Below are positions 20,701 through 28,424 of a stretch of 64,000 nt of DNA, piece by piece. The position numbers and the translations under genes are program-made. Numbering within the stretch: the stretch's first letter is position 1; each line of letters opens with the position of its first letter. This DNA is from Synechococcus sp. PCC 7336 (GTDB lineage Bacteria > Cyanobacteriota > Cyanobacteriia > Thermostichales > PCC-7336), in NCBI RefSeq assembly GCF_000332275.1, contig NZ_CM001776.1, positions 3,842,008 through 3,906,007 on the forward strand, written 5' to 3'. The notes under the pieces are model-generated. The model did no database searches. It had not been told where the DNA came from and saw nothing but the letters and a program-made list of their open reading frames with translations.

Positions 20701-22567
20701 CTTAGATGGCGTTGCCTATCCCACTGGATTAGTCGCTCGCTTGCCTGTGCTTGGCGATGCTAATGCCGTCATTGTTGAAGGCGAGACATCTGGCGGGCAA
20801 ACTGCTTATGTCGCCACCGATGAGGGACTAGCGATTGTAGATGTTTCGCCATTTGTCAATCCGATTATGCAGGGCCGTTTGAATCTGTTCCGTAAGCGAG
20901 CAGTAGATGTTTCGGTCGATCCCACCTTACAAATCGCCGTCTTAGCAACAACTGACGGGCTAGTCCTAGTTGACGTCTCCGACCCATTATTACCGTCCAT
21001 ACGCGATACCCTCAGTATCAATGCGACTCAGGTCGAGGTCTTTGACGGCATTGTCTATGCAACGGCTGGTCAAGATTTGGTCTCGATTGACTTGAATACT
21101 GGAGAAGAATTACAACGGCTTAGATTGCCAGGTTTTGGTACAGTCACGGGTTTGGCGAGGGAAGGTACCGAACTGTATATCCATAACTCCAGTCAATTTT
21201 CTATTGTCGATATTTCAGATGAAAATGCACCGCAAGTTTTAGGAAATATTGGTGGCCTTAATGGCCTGGGTATTTTTGCTGCCGATGGGGTTGCCTATCT
21301 TGGTGGACGGGGTCTGAGAACCATTGATGTTTCGGACCCGACCAATCCGACTGAAATCGCCGATCCAACAACTCCGTTCATTTCCCGTAATTTTGCCTTA
21401 AATGGCTCGGGCCTAGCTCTGGTAGCCTCCGAGGCTTTAGGCTTTGGCATTTATGATGTCAGCGATCCGATCGTCACCGATAATTTCTTGTTTGGCTTCG
21501 ATACACCAGGCTCAGTGCAGGATATTGCTATTGCTTCTGGTGTTGCGTTCGTCGCGGATGGGGCTGGCGACTTTCAGGTCTACAACTACTTACCTCTCGA
21601 TGCTGGCGGTCAGGCTCCAGAGATAACCATTGAAATAGATATTTCACAGATTTTAGAAGGTGAAACCTTCCCAGTGAGTGTGTCAGTGAGTGATGATGTC
21701 CAAGTTCGAAATGTGGAGTTACTGATTGATGGCGAAGTGGTTCGCAATGATGTGTCTTTCCCTTTCGATTTGTTTGGCATAGCACCTCGTTTTGACGGAA
21801 CTAACGATACCTTTACAGTCCAGGTCCGTGTGACAGATACAGGCGGCAATTCTGCTCTTTCCGAGCTGCTGGTCGTACAACTGGTAGAAGATGTCACACT
21901 ACCAGAGATCGTTAATAGCGACACGCCGAATGGTACAGCTGCCCAAGGTAGCCCTCGCAGCATTCAGATTGATTTCTCCGAGGCATTGGATGCTAGCACT
22001 GTGAACCGCAATACCTTCAGGTTGATTGACGAGGCTGGTAATGTCGTTGATCCCTCCGACTTCCAACTGCGCAATGGCGATAGAACAGTGCGCATTACGT
22101 TTACCCTACTGGTCTCAGGGAACTACCAGTTTGTTATTGATGCAGATGCAGTGACCGATCGTGCTGGCAATCCACTAGGTGTATCAGATAGAGTGGAAAC
22201 GATTCAGCTTGCTCCAGACACAGTAGCACCGCAAATCCAGTCCATTACCCCTGCAGACGGAGATATTATTGGGCAGACGGATACAATTCAGGTGGTATTC
22301 TCGGAAGCTATCAATCCTAATTCTTTTGCACTAGAGAATTTCCGCTTGGTTAATAGTACGAGTATTGTCTTAACCCCCTTAAATTTTGAATCGAGAGATG
22401 CATTTACTATTCTGAATATCACTTATGAGAAATTACCTTTTGATAGCTATCAGTTTACTATCAACGCATCGGCTGTTACTGATGAAGTTGATTTGCCTTT
22501 AGGAGATGAAGATGTTGTCACAGCTTTCTTGATCGATGATGTCTTTGACTATGGAGGATTTGATTGA
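14735..22567 (+). CDS. Giant mosaic surface protein with embedded LAS-type zinc peptidase signature
   Basis: A 2610-residue protein with no signal peptide. Domain order, with rough residues: low-complexity acidic head 1-140; repetitive beta-rich region 150-460; bacterial Ig-like units 470-985 (repeated FALD, DLAGN and DxSGN motifs); SbsA/Big_5-like domain 987-1100; carboxypeptidase-regulatory-like domain near 1106-1165; an unassigned segment to 1390; peptidoglycan-binding-like segment 1528-1620 (YRVQHRLNYFDF, VDGIVGQNTLDWLN); a peptidase-like domain 1650-1845 with H1704-x6-D1711 and H1828-x-H1830, the zinc triad pattern of MepA/VanY LAS enzymes; thrombospondin-3-like calcium repeats 1949-1990; LVIVD-type propeller 1995-2290; one Ig-like and two Big_5-like domains to the end. 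It is probably an extracellular adhesin or wall-acting protein. The export route is unclear: there is no RTX block and no sorting motif. Confidence 0.75.
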   Translation: MPFSGSPLNAAPAPLASGLALDDELPSGSLLEQASLEGGLNLSRSRAGGTVGEGALVTESEPLTPLEEELFEPEVPGSVSRPRRYFPSSSGGGTGSSADQQRRLLEEAANSFDLLTGSETDSQLLGTSTDGELLVASSSLATLAEAAAAPVFAVVAEGRVTVNGSGDFDGNPLSLSDDARIYAGDGFDFQQTPILQVQLDGGGNPVVNAAGQLVLVENAVAVAADYSVATVLDNPYANLLPPAVVGPLTVSVPTFAALRANELAARLPAGATPIDFNPNQTPINTVAEFEANFPSGGTLENPTYVRVANGSLTIPDGVTIRNAVIVVESGAITFNGNHQSLDNVLLLSEQRAIDLGNAQLTDSSALAGSNVRMGSGARFSGQTLLANGNASSILNVNGATASTTAEDFLTVVAQGQLTFNGVTDTRAQLVAGGNVSFNSPAMLVGSVQAKGNITFNESITAIADSQIDTFAPVVTAGLANDTGAGSGDGVTNDPTISGQVTDDRAVAGLVARFANGVNPEFVDVLPNVQADGSFSFTTDQLASIYGGLLPDGSLTLQLMAQDSSGNVSEPLDLTFALDTAVPGVGTPQLLAGSDSGISGGDAITNADPLEFAVAAEVGSSIQLLVDGQPVAQEIATDVATVFAIAQLAEGDRAVTATATDLAGNASTSGSLTVAVDRQAPQVTVESIADGSEIAEGARLQGSVAETGSAIASLSYQFEGLATVEVPVNPDGGFDAAISLAGLVEGAQTLTLRASDLAGNATVATFVVTVVLVGDEDTTAPDLIAELAIDTGVSDSDSITAEVAIAGTVADDRELVALRAQIQTFQTFGEPIAGVDLIGEVQADGSFSLDRQLLEFVFGQPLETDVYFLELDAEDASGNIANFSLSFFLDLDSPDTQLALAPASDSGILGDRITGADMITLQGQTEVGAEVQLLETGARAIADSAGQFQFANLALALGNNDFTIQTVDRAGNVSLVIQSITRINEPVSITELSPANGDERVSLTREAIVRFSGPVDAASVNSDTFKVFALGEEVSGRIVVSSTGEFARFYPDQPWSESTQVRLQIDGDGIIGQNGVAIDADGDGVAGGQRTAEFSTLPLTRIPGTDVFGYVFDSSNPNADGSDRAVVGATIRVDAFPGLTAVTDENGFFLLEDVPAPELFVHIDGSTATSAPAGTTYATVGKSFQSLPGQATQLNRRGEVFDIFLPTLADGDIQALSATEETQVGFGDAGKSQLQRLFPEIDPAVWDLTQVLFLPGSAQDDFGNAATQATIIPVDPSRLPAPLPATLNPQLVISIQAGGATNFDVPAQVQFPNLEGLAPGEKSLIWSFDHDAGIWRVVGTGTVSDDGLMVVSDPGVGILAPGWHFVQVGTTAAGEECTSTQCVIIQGNRGDIVEIDLNLAIPPGGTAADWTIDPSFDQFPAVFSNALADRLDGSLAIDPTSGDIIGLNGQSFDNSGVFYFIPGAGIPSLDPANNFNVRTVGPDTYRTTFSAELTDPNGGISTPEGILEIQIEDGYSPFTISGLVGAGQANDNALDIYRVQHRLNYFDFPGYNQTEITVDGSSSGVFANEPFIQAIELFQAAIEPSGLGAPTDLLDIPGPSFPPSVVDGIVGQNTLDWLNAENAPFWLRIDDSLVGRTTQGQVPLEPIGDERFATSWTQQILNLAARERPDLTRTVGASNDPRQFQIGVTSLTEFPDVLPTEHGEHQAGHDIDFPIEDAINTIPVITAASPFTQAQVDQALAGLSTASNLADIQTALQAPVMLPSGMTIVLLPSVEQQNLILDIAAIAHVAGPSFDEVLIGSLASDYQRMRQVLTALGINQRNFSGHRDHIHISLTPPTLIPINTNAPIVNVALPLASSVLPEELPISTEVGFGSVDYLYYRFELSNGFELSGRSNTVGEFIEILPPDVDYILTAYHAAENRTGIYTGTANASGALTDLGLLVREEFGGVDTDADGIPDIGEFAIGTDSGNIDTDGDGISDAAELEQGLDPLDGVAYPTGLVARLPVLGDANAVIVEGETSGGQTAYVATDEGLAIVDVSPFVNPIMQGRLNLFRKRAVDVSVDPTLQIAVLATTDGLVLVDVSDPLLPSIRDTLSINATQVEVFDGIVYATAGQDLVSIDLNTGEELQRLRLPGFGTVTGLAREGTELYIHNSSQFSIVDISDENAPQVLGNIGGLNGLGIFAADGVAYLGGRGLRTIDVSDPTNPTEIADPTTPFISRNFALNGSGLALVASEALGFGIYDVSDPIVTDNFLFGFDTPGSVQDIAIASGVAFVADGAGDFQVYNYLPLDAGGQAPEITIEIDISQILEGETFPVSVSVSDDVQVRNVELLIDGEVVRNDVSFPFDLFGIAPRFDGTNDTFTVQVRVTDTGGNSALSELLVVQLVEDVTLPEIVNSDTPNGTAAQGSPRSIQIDFSEALDASTVNRNTFRLIDEAGNVVDPSDFQLRNGDRTVRITFTLLVSGNYQFVIDADAVTDRAGNPLGVSDRVETIQLAPDTVAPQIQSITPADGDIIGQTDTIQVVFSEAINPNSFALENFRLVNSTSIVLTPLNFESRDAFTILNITYEKLPFDSYQFTINASAVTDEVDLPLGDEDVVTAFLIDDVFDYGGFD

Positions 22568-22622
22568 CAAATAGGCAACATTTGCTCCAATTAATGCATT
22601 GTGAGCCTGGGAGTGTTTTCTT

Positions 22623-24188
22623 ATGACTCAATATATTTTGATGACTATGAAGTTCAAATGCCAGAATGCTTTTAACCTTCTAAGTAAATTTTTTATTACT
22701 CTATTTCTGTTCTTATTTGTAGATGTTTACTTGCTGCCGAAAGGTTTAGCTAATTCATTCTGTGAAGATGGGGAAGAATCTATTGAATCTCTTGTGCAAG
22801 AGACAGAAAAATTATTGGATATAAATCAGCAGTTTCAGGCTTTATTCACTATAACCAAAGCTGGATCTCGAGTGATTGATACATACGTTGGATGTCGGGA
22901 TTTACTAGATCGCCTTTACAAGCTAACTGTTTTATCGGCATCTGATTTAAGAGAATATAATCGCTTGAGAGTTAATGATCCACTTTTTTTAGAGCTAAGT
23001 CCCGATGGTAACCTATTGGCGTCATACGGTTTTCATCGCATACAACTTTGGAATCTTGATGGCTCTATAGCTGCAGCCTGGGATCGTCAAGAACTACCAG
23101 GTGTTATTACAGACTTGAGCTTTAGTCCTGACTCTGGCTTGATTGTTGTTGGTGGGAGAAGTCAGGTATCTCTGATCGATATCAACAACCTAATGATTAA
23201 GAGTTTTGAAAGTTCTGCAGATATTGTCGATCGAGTTCTATTTAGTTCTGATGGAAGGTCGATAGTTGGACTTAACAATAAAACTATTAGATCTGGCTTA
23301 CAAGGAGGATATGTTGAGAGATGGTTAGTTGAGAATGGTCATTTATTAGATAGGTTTGTTGCTGGGTCTGAGTATGAGGTTTTAAATGTATATTTAAGTT
23401 CATCTATCTTTTATGTCGCTGTTCTTCGATACTACCAAGATCGCCTTAGTATTGAGCTGATTAATTTAAATAATAACCAAATTACTGAGCTTAAAGATCT
23501 AGAGAATTTTCAGGATTTCGGTGTTCATAGATTTGAATTTAGCCCAGACTTAAATTATATTGTATTGACCAGTGAATCAGGTTTTATTGAATTACGTACA
23601 ATTTTAGGTGACCTAATAGGTCTATTAGATGGCTTTATTCGCCAAGGTCGATATTTAGAACGTCATCAACTTCTGCATCTAGAGTTTAGTCCAGATAGTC
23701 AGCTACTAGCAACTTTGAATTTTGACAGGCAGCTAAAAGTCTGGAATGTTGACTCTACAGCTCGAGCTGATATACAACTGATTGATAGGCAAATAGCTGA
23801 GGAAACATGGACTCATGGTTCTATTGGGGCTATGGAATTTAGCCCTGACTCTCAACTAATAGTCTATGGCGATCCTAATGGTTTAATCCGAATTTGGACT
23901 ATTAGTGGCTCACCTTTGCTGCAATTAGATGGTCATCAATCTAACGTATTAGATTTACAATTTAGCCCTGATGGGCAAACCCTCTTTTCAATTGATTCTA
24001 ATGGCAATGTGATTTTTTGGAACCCCTACAGTCCTTTACTAGAAACGGCTTCAGATATCATTGATGTTCCTGTAATTAGCTATGAAGAGTTGCTTGGACT
24101 CAGTTGCAATTGGTTGCAAGACTATCTTGCATCGAATCCAGATCTGAGTGAAGAGGATCGCCGAATGTGTGATTGGCAAAACCCATGA
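22623..24188 (+). CDS. Exported WD40 protein, array member 1
   Basis: A 521-residue protein. An N-terminal hydrophobic segment (about residues 20-40) looks like a signal peptide, but no lipobox Cys is seen, unlike its two paralogs. A helical linker follows (SLVQETEKLLDINQQFQAL and ITKAG), then about eight WD40-like blades with FSPD motifs and W-N or W-T endings. The conserved tail is LLGLSCNWLQDYLASNPDLSEEDRRMCDW. The linker and tail resemble the parts flanking the WD40 propeller in cyanobacterial STAND/WD40 proteins, but the NTPase is absent. It begins 55 bases after the giant gene in the same direction. Its stop overlaps the next ATG as ATGA. AT-rich codon use sets it apart from recG and sbcC. 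Confidence 0.8.
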   Translation: MTQYILMTMKFKCQNAFNLLSKFFITLFLFLFVDVYLLPKGLANSFCEDGEESIESLVQETEKLLDINQQFQALFTITKAGSRVIDTYVGCRDLLDRLYKLTVLSASDLREYNRLRVNDPLFLELSPDGNLLASYGFHRIQLWNLDGSIAAAWDRQELPGVITDLSFSPDSGLIVVGGRSQVSLIDINNLMIKSFESSADIVDRVLFSSDGRSIVGLNNKTIRSGLQGGYVERWLVENGHLLDRFVAGSEYEVLNVYLSSSIFYVAVLRYYQDRLSIELINLNNNQITELKDLENFQDFGVHRFEFSPDLNYIVLTSESGFIELRTILGDLIGLLDGFIRQGRYLERHQLLHLEFSPDSQLLATLNFDRQLKVWNVDSTARADIQLIDRQIAEETWTHGSIGAMEFSPDSQLIVYGDPNGLIRIWTISGSPLLQLDGHQSNVLDLQFSPDGQTLFSIDSNGNVIFWNPYSPLLETASDIIDVPVISYEELLGLSCNWLQDYLASNPDLSEEDRRMCDWQNP

Positions 24189-25741
24189 AAAATAAAACCC
24201 ACTATTCACTCCTCACAGTAGGCCGAAGCATTTTCGCTTTGGGGGCGATCGCCCTAATAAGCTGCACTTTGACGTCAGCAAGTTCTGGAAACACCTCTTG
24301 TGAAGTTAGGGCACAATCTATTGAGCCGCTCTTAGAGGAGACAGAACGGTTGTTAGAAGAGAATCAGCAGTTTCAGGCACTAGTTAGTATTACGAAAGCT
24401 GGGAGTATCCTGATTGGCGATCGCACTGAATGTGAAGAGTTAGGCGATCGTGTATACGATTTAACTATAAAGTCAGCATCTAACTTGAGAGAATATAATC
24501 AGCTGAACACTGACTCTCACTGGATCTTAGAGCTTAGTCCAAATGGAAATTTTCTGGCTTCTTACAATGATTCTAGTATACAACTTTGGCAAACCAATGG
24601 CTCATTATTTTCTAGTTTAACTCGCCACGATTTACTTGAAGATATTGCCGATCTAGAATTTAGTCCTGATTCTCATTCAATAGCAATCGGTAGCAGAAAT
24701 CAGATACTTCTTTACCATCTTAATGAATTAAGAATTGAGAGATTTAAAAGTCCTGCAGATTTTTTTTATAACGTTTTATTTGCTCCCGATGGACAATCAA
24801 TCGCTGGTCTCAGTACTCAATCAAATCTACCTTTTGGATTGCCAGGAGGAGTAGTTGAAATATGGCAGATTAATGATGGCTACGTATCCGATCAATTTAT
24901 GGGTGGAATTGTTTATAATATTCTACATGGACATTTTACATCGTCGAGTTTTATCGTTGCTGTTTATAGTTCCTATCCCGATCGAACTGCAATAGAGTTA
25001 ATCGAGTTAGATGGCACTACTCTTACAACTCTTTCAGATATAGAGCCTTTAACTCCTAATGTGACAAATATAGTATTAGGAGTTAAAGAATTTCGGATTA
25101 GTCCAGATTCAAAGTTTATTGCTACTGGAAACGACGGAGGACTTATTCAGTTGTGGACATTTACAGGCGTACCAATTGCAATCCTCGAACGTCATATCCC
25201 AAGTAATCCATATCGAACTCGGCATCAAGTTCTAAAGCTAGAGTTTAGTCCAGATAGCCAACTACTGGCTGCAATTACTTTCGATAGGCATCTTATAATA
25301 TGGAAAGTCGATGGTTCTCGGTTGGCTGAGATCTCACTTTTAGATGAGGAGATAGATGTAAATAAATACGGTTTTTCACATGCGATGGAATTTAGTCCTG
25401 ATGGACAAACAATTGCCATTGGCGATCGAGAAGGTTCAATCCGCCTTTGGAATATAGATGGCACACCTATACTGCATCTCGATGGCCATCAATCTAGTGT
25501 ATCGGATTTACAATTTAGCCCTGACGGACAAACTCTTGCCTCAATTGATTTCAACGGCAATGTTATTTTTTGGAAACCTAATACCCCTTTACTTATACCT
25601 ACTCCAGATATCATTGAAGTGCTTTCTATAGCTTCCGAAGATCTACTTGGGCTTAGCTGCAATTGGTTGAAAGACTATCTTGCATCGAGCCCAGATCTGA
25701 ATGAAGGCGATCGCCAAATGTGTGATTGGCAAAACCCATGA
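24185..25741 (+). CDS. WD40 lipoprotein, array member 2
   Basis: A 518-residue paralog of the preceding gene. I choose the ATG at 24185, which overlaps the previous stop as ATGA; a TTG 12 bases earlier is possible. The signal peptide ends in a lipobox-like LISC, so it should be a lipid-anchored periplasmic or outer-membrane protein. The linker SIEPLLEETERLLEENQQF, about eight WD40 blades (LEFSPDSHSIAIGS, MEFSPDGQTIAIGDREGSI and others) and the tail LLGLSCNWLKDYLASSPDL match the other members. WD40 propellers bind protein partners; none is known here. Translational coupling suggests equal amounts of the three proteins. Confidence 0.82.
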   Translation: MKNKTHYSLLTVGRSIFALGAIALISCTLTSASSGNTSCEVRAQSIEPLLEETERLLEENQQFQALVSITKAGSILIGDRTECEELGDRVYDLTIKSASNLREYNQLNTDSHWILELSPNGNFLASYNDSSIQLWQTNGSLFSSLTRHDLLEDIADLEFSPDSHSIAIGSRNQILLYHLNELRIERFKSPADFFYNVLFAPDGQSIAGLSTQSNLPFGLPGGVVEIWQINDGYVSDQFMGGIVYNILHGHFTSSSFIVAVYSSYPDRTAIELIELDGTTLTTLSDIEPLTPNVTNIVLGVKEFRISPDSKFIATGNDGGLIQLWTFTGVPIAILERHIPSNPYRTRHQVLKLEFSPDSQLLAAITFDRHLIIWKVDGSRLAEISLLDEEIDVNKYGFSHAMEFSPDGQTIAIGDREGSIRLWNIDGTPILHLDGHQSSVSDLQFSPDGQTLASIDFNGNVIFWKPNTPLLIPTPDIIEVLSIASEDLLGLSCNWLKDYLASSPDLNEGDRQMCDWQNP

Positions 25742-27279
25742 AAAATAAAACCCACTATTCACTCCTCACAGTAGGCCGAAGCATTTTCGTTTTGGGTGCA
25801 ATCGCCCTAACAAGCTGCACTTTGACGTCAGCAAGCTCTGGAAACACTTCTTGTGGAGCTAGGGCACAATCTATTGAGCCGCTCTTAGAGGAGACAGAAC
25901 GGTTGTTAGAAGAGAATCAGCAGTTTCAGGCACTAGTTAGTATTACAAGAGCTGGGAGCATGCTGATAGACATTCATTCTGAATGTGAGAGTTTAGTAGA
26001 ACGCCTATATGAGCTAACCATAAAGTCAGCATATAACTTAAGAGGATATAACCTCTTGAGAACTCGCGATCGCCTTTTTTTGGAGTTGAGTCCAAATGGC
26101 AATCTCTTAGCTTCATACAGCTTTACTGGGATACAACTTTGGCAAACTGATGGCTTATTAGCTGCCACTTGGAATCTTCAGGAGTTATCAAGTAATATTT
26201 CCGATCTAAGCTTTAGTCCTGACTCAAGTTTAATCGCTGTTGGTGGTAGAAGCCGGGCATCTCTTATCGATATCAATGAATCAAAGATTGAAAATTTTGA
26301 AAGTGTTGCAGAGGTTGTTGATGAAATATTCTTTAGTCCAGATGGACAATCTGTTGTTGGTTTCAACAATCAGACTCTCATGCCTGGTTTACAGGGGGGA
26401 CATGTCGAAATATGGAAAATAGAAGATGGCTATTTGTCAGATCGGTTTGTAGGAGGTGCTGACTACAAGGTTTTAAGCGGGCATTTTACTTTATCGGAGC
26501 TCGTTATTGCTGTTGCTAGGTATCATCCAGATCGGATTGGAATAGAACTGATCGATATTGACAACAATCATCTTATAAATCTTACGGATATAGAACATTT
26601 TCAAGATTTAGGAGTTAATAGATTTGTATTTAGTCCAAATTCGAATTTTATTGCCGTTGGTAGTGATGCAGGAATAATTGATTTACGAACATTTACAGGC
26701 CAATCAATCGCTATACTAGAAAACTACATACCGAGTAATCCATATTTAATTCGTCATCCACTTCTACACCTAAAGTTTAGCCCGGATAGCCAACTACTGG
26801 CAGCAGTTACTTTTGGTAGACTTCTTAAAGTATGGAGAGTTGATGCTTCACAGCTGGCTAATATATCGCTTATTGATGAGGAGGAATATGAAGGGAATTG
26901 GGCTGATGGTTTTATAGGGACTATGGAATTTAGTCCCGATGGGCAAACAATTTTTTTTGGCGATCCAAATGGTTCAATTCGACTTTGGACTGTAGATGGT
27001 ATACCTTTACTCAATTTAGATGGCCATCAATCTAGTGTGTTAGATTTGCAATTTAGTTCTGACGCACAAACACTTTTTTCGCTTGATTACAAAGGCAATA
27101 TCATCTTTTGGAAGCCCTACGATCCTTTGCTAATAAATGCTTCAGATGTCATTGACATCCCAGAAATGACTTACGATGAATTACTCGGGCTCAGTTGTAA
27201 TTGGCTGCAAGACTATCTTGCATCGAGCCCAGACCTGAGTGAAGGCGATCGCCGAATGTGTGATTGGCAAAACCCATGA
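25738..27279 (+). CDS. WD40 lipoprotein, array member 3
   Basis: A 513-residue protein starting at the ATGA overlap with member 2. Its first 20 residues are nearly identical to member 2, including the lipobox LTSC, and the first 200 bases are almost the same in DNA, which points to recent duplication or conversion. Blade sequences diverge more; some match member 1 better (LIAVGGRSRASLIDIN, MPGLQGGHVEIW), so the array is mosaic. The tail LLGLSCNWLQDYLASSPDLSEGDRRMCDW is intact. The stop again overlaps an ATG, that of a dead fourth copy. Confidence 0.82.
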   Translation: MKNKTHYSLLTVGRSIFVLGAIALTSCTLTSASSGNTSCGARAQSIEPLLEETERLLEENQQFQALVSITRAGSMLIDIHSECESLVERLYELTIKSAYNLRGYNLLRTRDRLFLELSPNGNLLASYSFTGIQLWQTDGLLAATWNLQELSSNISDLSFSPDSSLIAVGGRSRASLIDINESKIENFESVAEVVDEIFFSPDGQSVVGFNNQTLMPGLQGGHVEIWKIEDGYLSDRFVGGADYKVLSGHFTLSELVIAVARYHPDRIGIELIDIDNNHLINLTDIEHFQDLGVNRFVFSPNSNFIAVGSDAGIIDLRTFTGQSIAILENYIPSNPYLIRHPLLHLKFSPDSQLLAAVTFGRLLKVWRVDASQLANISLIDEEEYEGNWADGFIGTMEFSPDGQTIFFGDPNGSIRLWTVDGIPLLNLDGHQSSVLDLQFSSDAQTLFSLDYKGNIIFWKPYDPLLINASDVIDIPEMTYDELLGLSCNWLQDYLASSPDLSEGDRRMCDWQNP

Positions 27280-27501
27280 AAAATAAAACCCACTATTCAC
27301 TCCTCACAGTAGGCCGAAGCATTTTCGCTTTGGGGGCGATCTCTTACCCCTCGATCGGGCTTTAGACGCAGTCGAGAATTTTTCTATTTTGTTGACGAGT
27401 TACTTGCCCTTGGTTACGTTTGGATGAAGGATTACTTGGCAACAAACCCTAACTTAGAAGACAGGGATCGCCAATTGTGTGATGCTTTTACCACCCTCTA
27501 G
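27276..27501 (+). pseudogene. Fourth WD40 copy, internally deleted
   Basis: The ATG overlaps the stop of member 3. The first 22 codons repeat the lipoprotein signal peptide (MKNKTHYSLLTVGRSIFALG), then the frame ends at TAG 27363. From about 27347 the DNA encodes, with one frame change near 27390, a decayed version of the family tail: DELLALGYVWMKDYL, then NPNLEDRDRQLCD, ending at TAG 27499. The whole propeller is missing. This is a deletion derivative joining the start of one copy to the end of another. Confidence 0.85.
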
Positions 27502-27502
27502 A

Positions 27503-27616
27503 ACTATACTGATAGCTGTGCATCCTGAATGTGAAGAATTAGGCGATCGCATATACAATCTAATTGTAAAAGCAGCATCTAGCTTAAAAGAATACAATCG
27601 ATATGACTATAAGTAG
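27503..27616 (+). pseudogene. Fifth WD40 copy, linker fragment only
   Basis: Immediately after the previous remnant, a frame encodes TILIAVHPECEELGDRIYNL and KAASSLKEYNRYD before TAG at 27614. It matches the linker of member 2 (ILIGDRTECEELGDRVYDL, KSASNLREYNQL). No signal peptide and no propeller remain. Confidence 0.8.
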
Positions 27617-27642
27617 AATGCAAGTCAATCGGCAGGTTAGGT

Positions 27643-28362
27643 ATGAGCAATTCGTCTCCAATTATTCAGGTTGCTGTCAATGCTCCTGGCTGGGGGCATT
27701 GGACGCGAATTCTAGCATTAGTCATTCACCTTCCCCAGATTCATTTTAAGGTTTACCACACCTTAAGCCATGTCCCTTTGCCAAAGTGGATTAATAATGT
27801 TGAGGTGGTCTCTCAACTACAACCCCATCAACCGATTGTTTGCGAACATGGCTGGGAATCCGCCCGCCCTTATGGACCAAATGACTTTAGCCATAGCCTC
27901 TGTATTCGTAAAATTAGCCGTCGACGACCTGATTTAGCAGGATACGATCGCCTCATCACCGTTTCAGATGTCGATGAAGCGGGAGATTTCCCACCCGTTG
28001 TGTTAGAAACTAAGGCTTCGGAACGCAGCTATGACAGTAATGTCATTGTCAGTAGTGAGAAGAAAAATCATCAATTCTTACGTGAAAAATATCCTGCCTA
28101 CTCCCACCAAGTTATTTATCCCATTACTGTCATGCGCAATAGTATAAAACATTTGATCGGCATTGCTGGATATAATCTATTTTGGGAGTGTGCCTACTAT
28201 CAGATTCCCTGTAAGCTCTATCCTTCAACATGGCTGAATGACTCCCATAGGCGCTTGGCACGTTTGGGAAAGAGAGCGCTCCCTGCCCCATTTATCAATG
28301 GTGCGCCTAGTGTCGCTCGAACAATGTTGGAATGGTGGACTGAAGTAGCTAAACACGTATGA
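27643..28362 (+). CDS. Short GT-B glycosyltransferase-like protein
   Basis: A 239-residue cytoplasmic protein. The N-terminus VAVNAPGWGHWTRILAL resembles the nucleotide-sugar glycosyltransferase start (glycine-rich loop after strand 1). Near residue 175 the stretch HLIGIAGYNLFWECAYYQIPCKLYP resembles the donor-site region of GT-B enzymes such as MurG. It is much shorter than usual (350-400 residues), so it may be a reduced or decaying enzyme. TTAGGT precedes the ATG. It is the last gene before the right direct repeat. The family assignment is tentative. Confidence 0.5.
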   Translation: MSNSSPIIQVAVNAPGWGHWTRILALVIHLPQIHFKVYHTLSHVPLPKWINNVEVVSQLQPHQPIVCEHGWESARPYGPNDFSHSLCIRKISRRRPDLAGYDRLITVSDVDEAGDFPPVVLETKASERSYDSNVIVSSEKKNHQFLREKYPAYSHQVIYPITVMRNSIKHLIGIAGYNLFWECAYYQIPCKLYPSTWLNDSHRRLARLGKRALPAPFINGAPSVARTMLEWWTEVAKHV

Positions 28363-28424
28363 TGCCGATAACGGCTCTGTTGTAAATAAATAATGTAAAC
28401 ATTAGTGGCGAGACTCAGGTCCCC

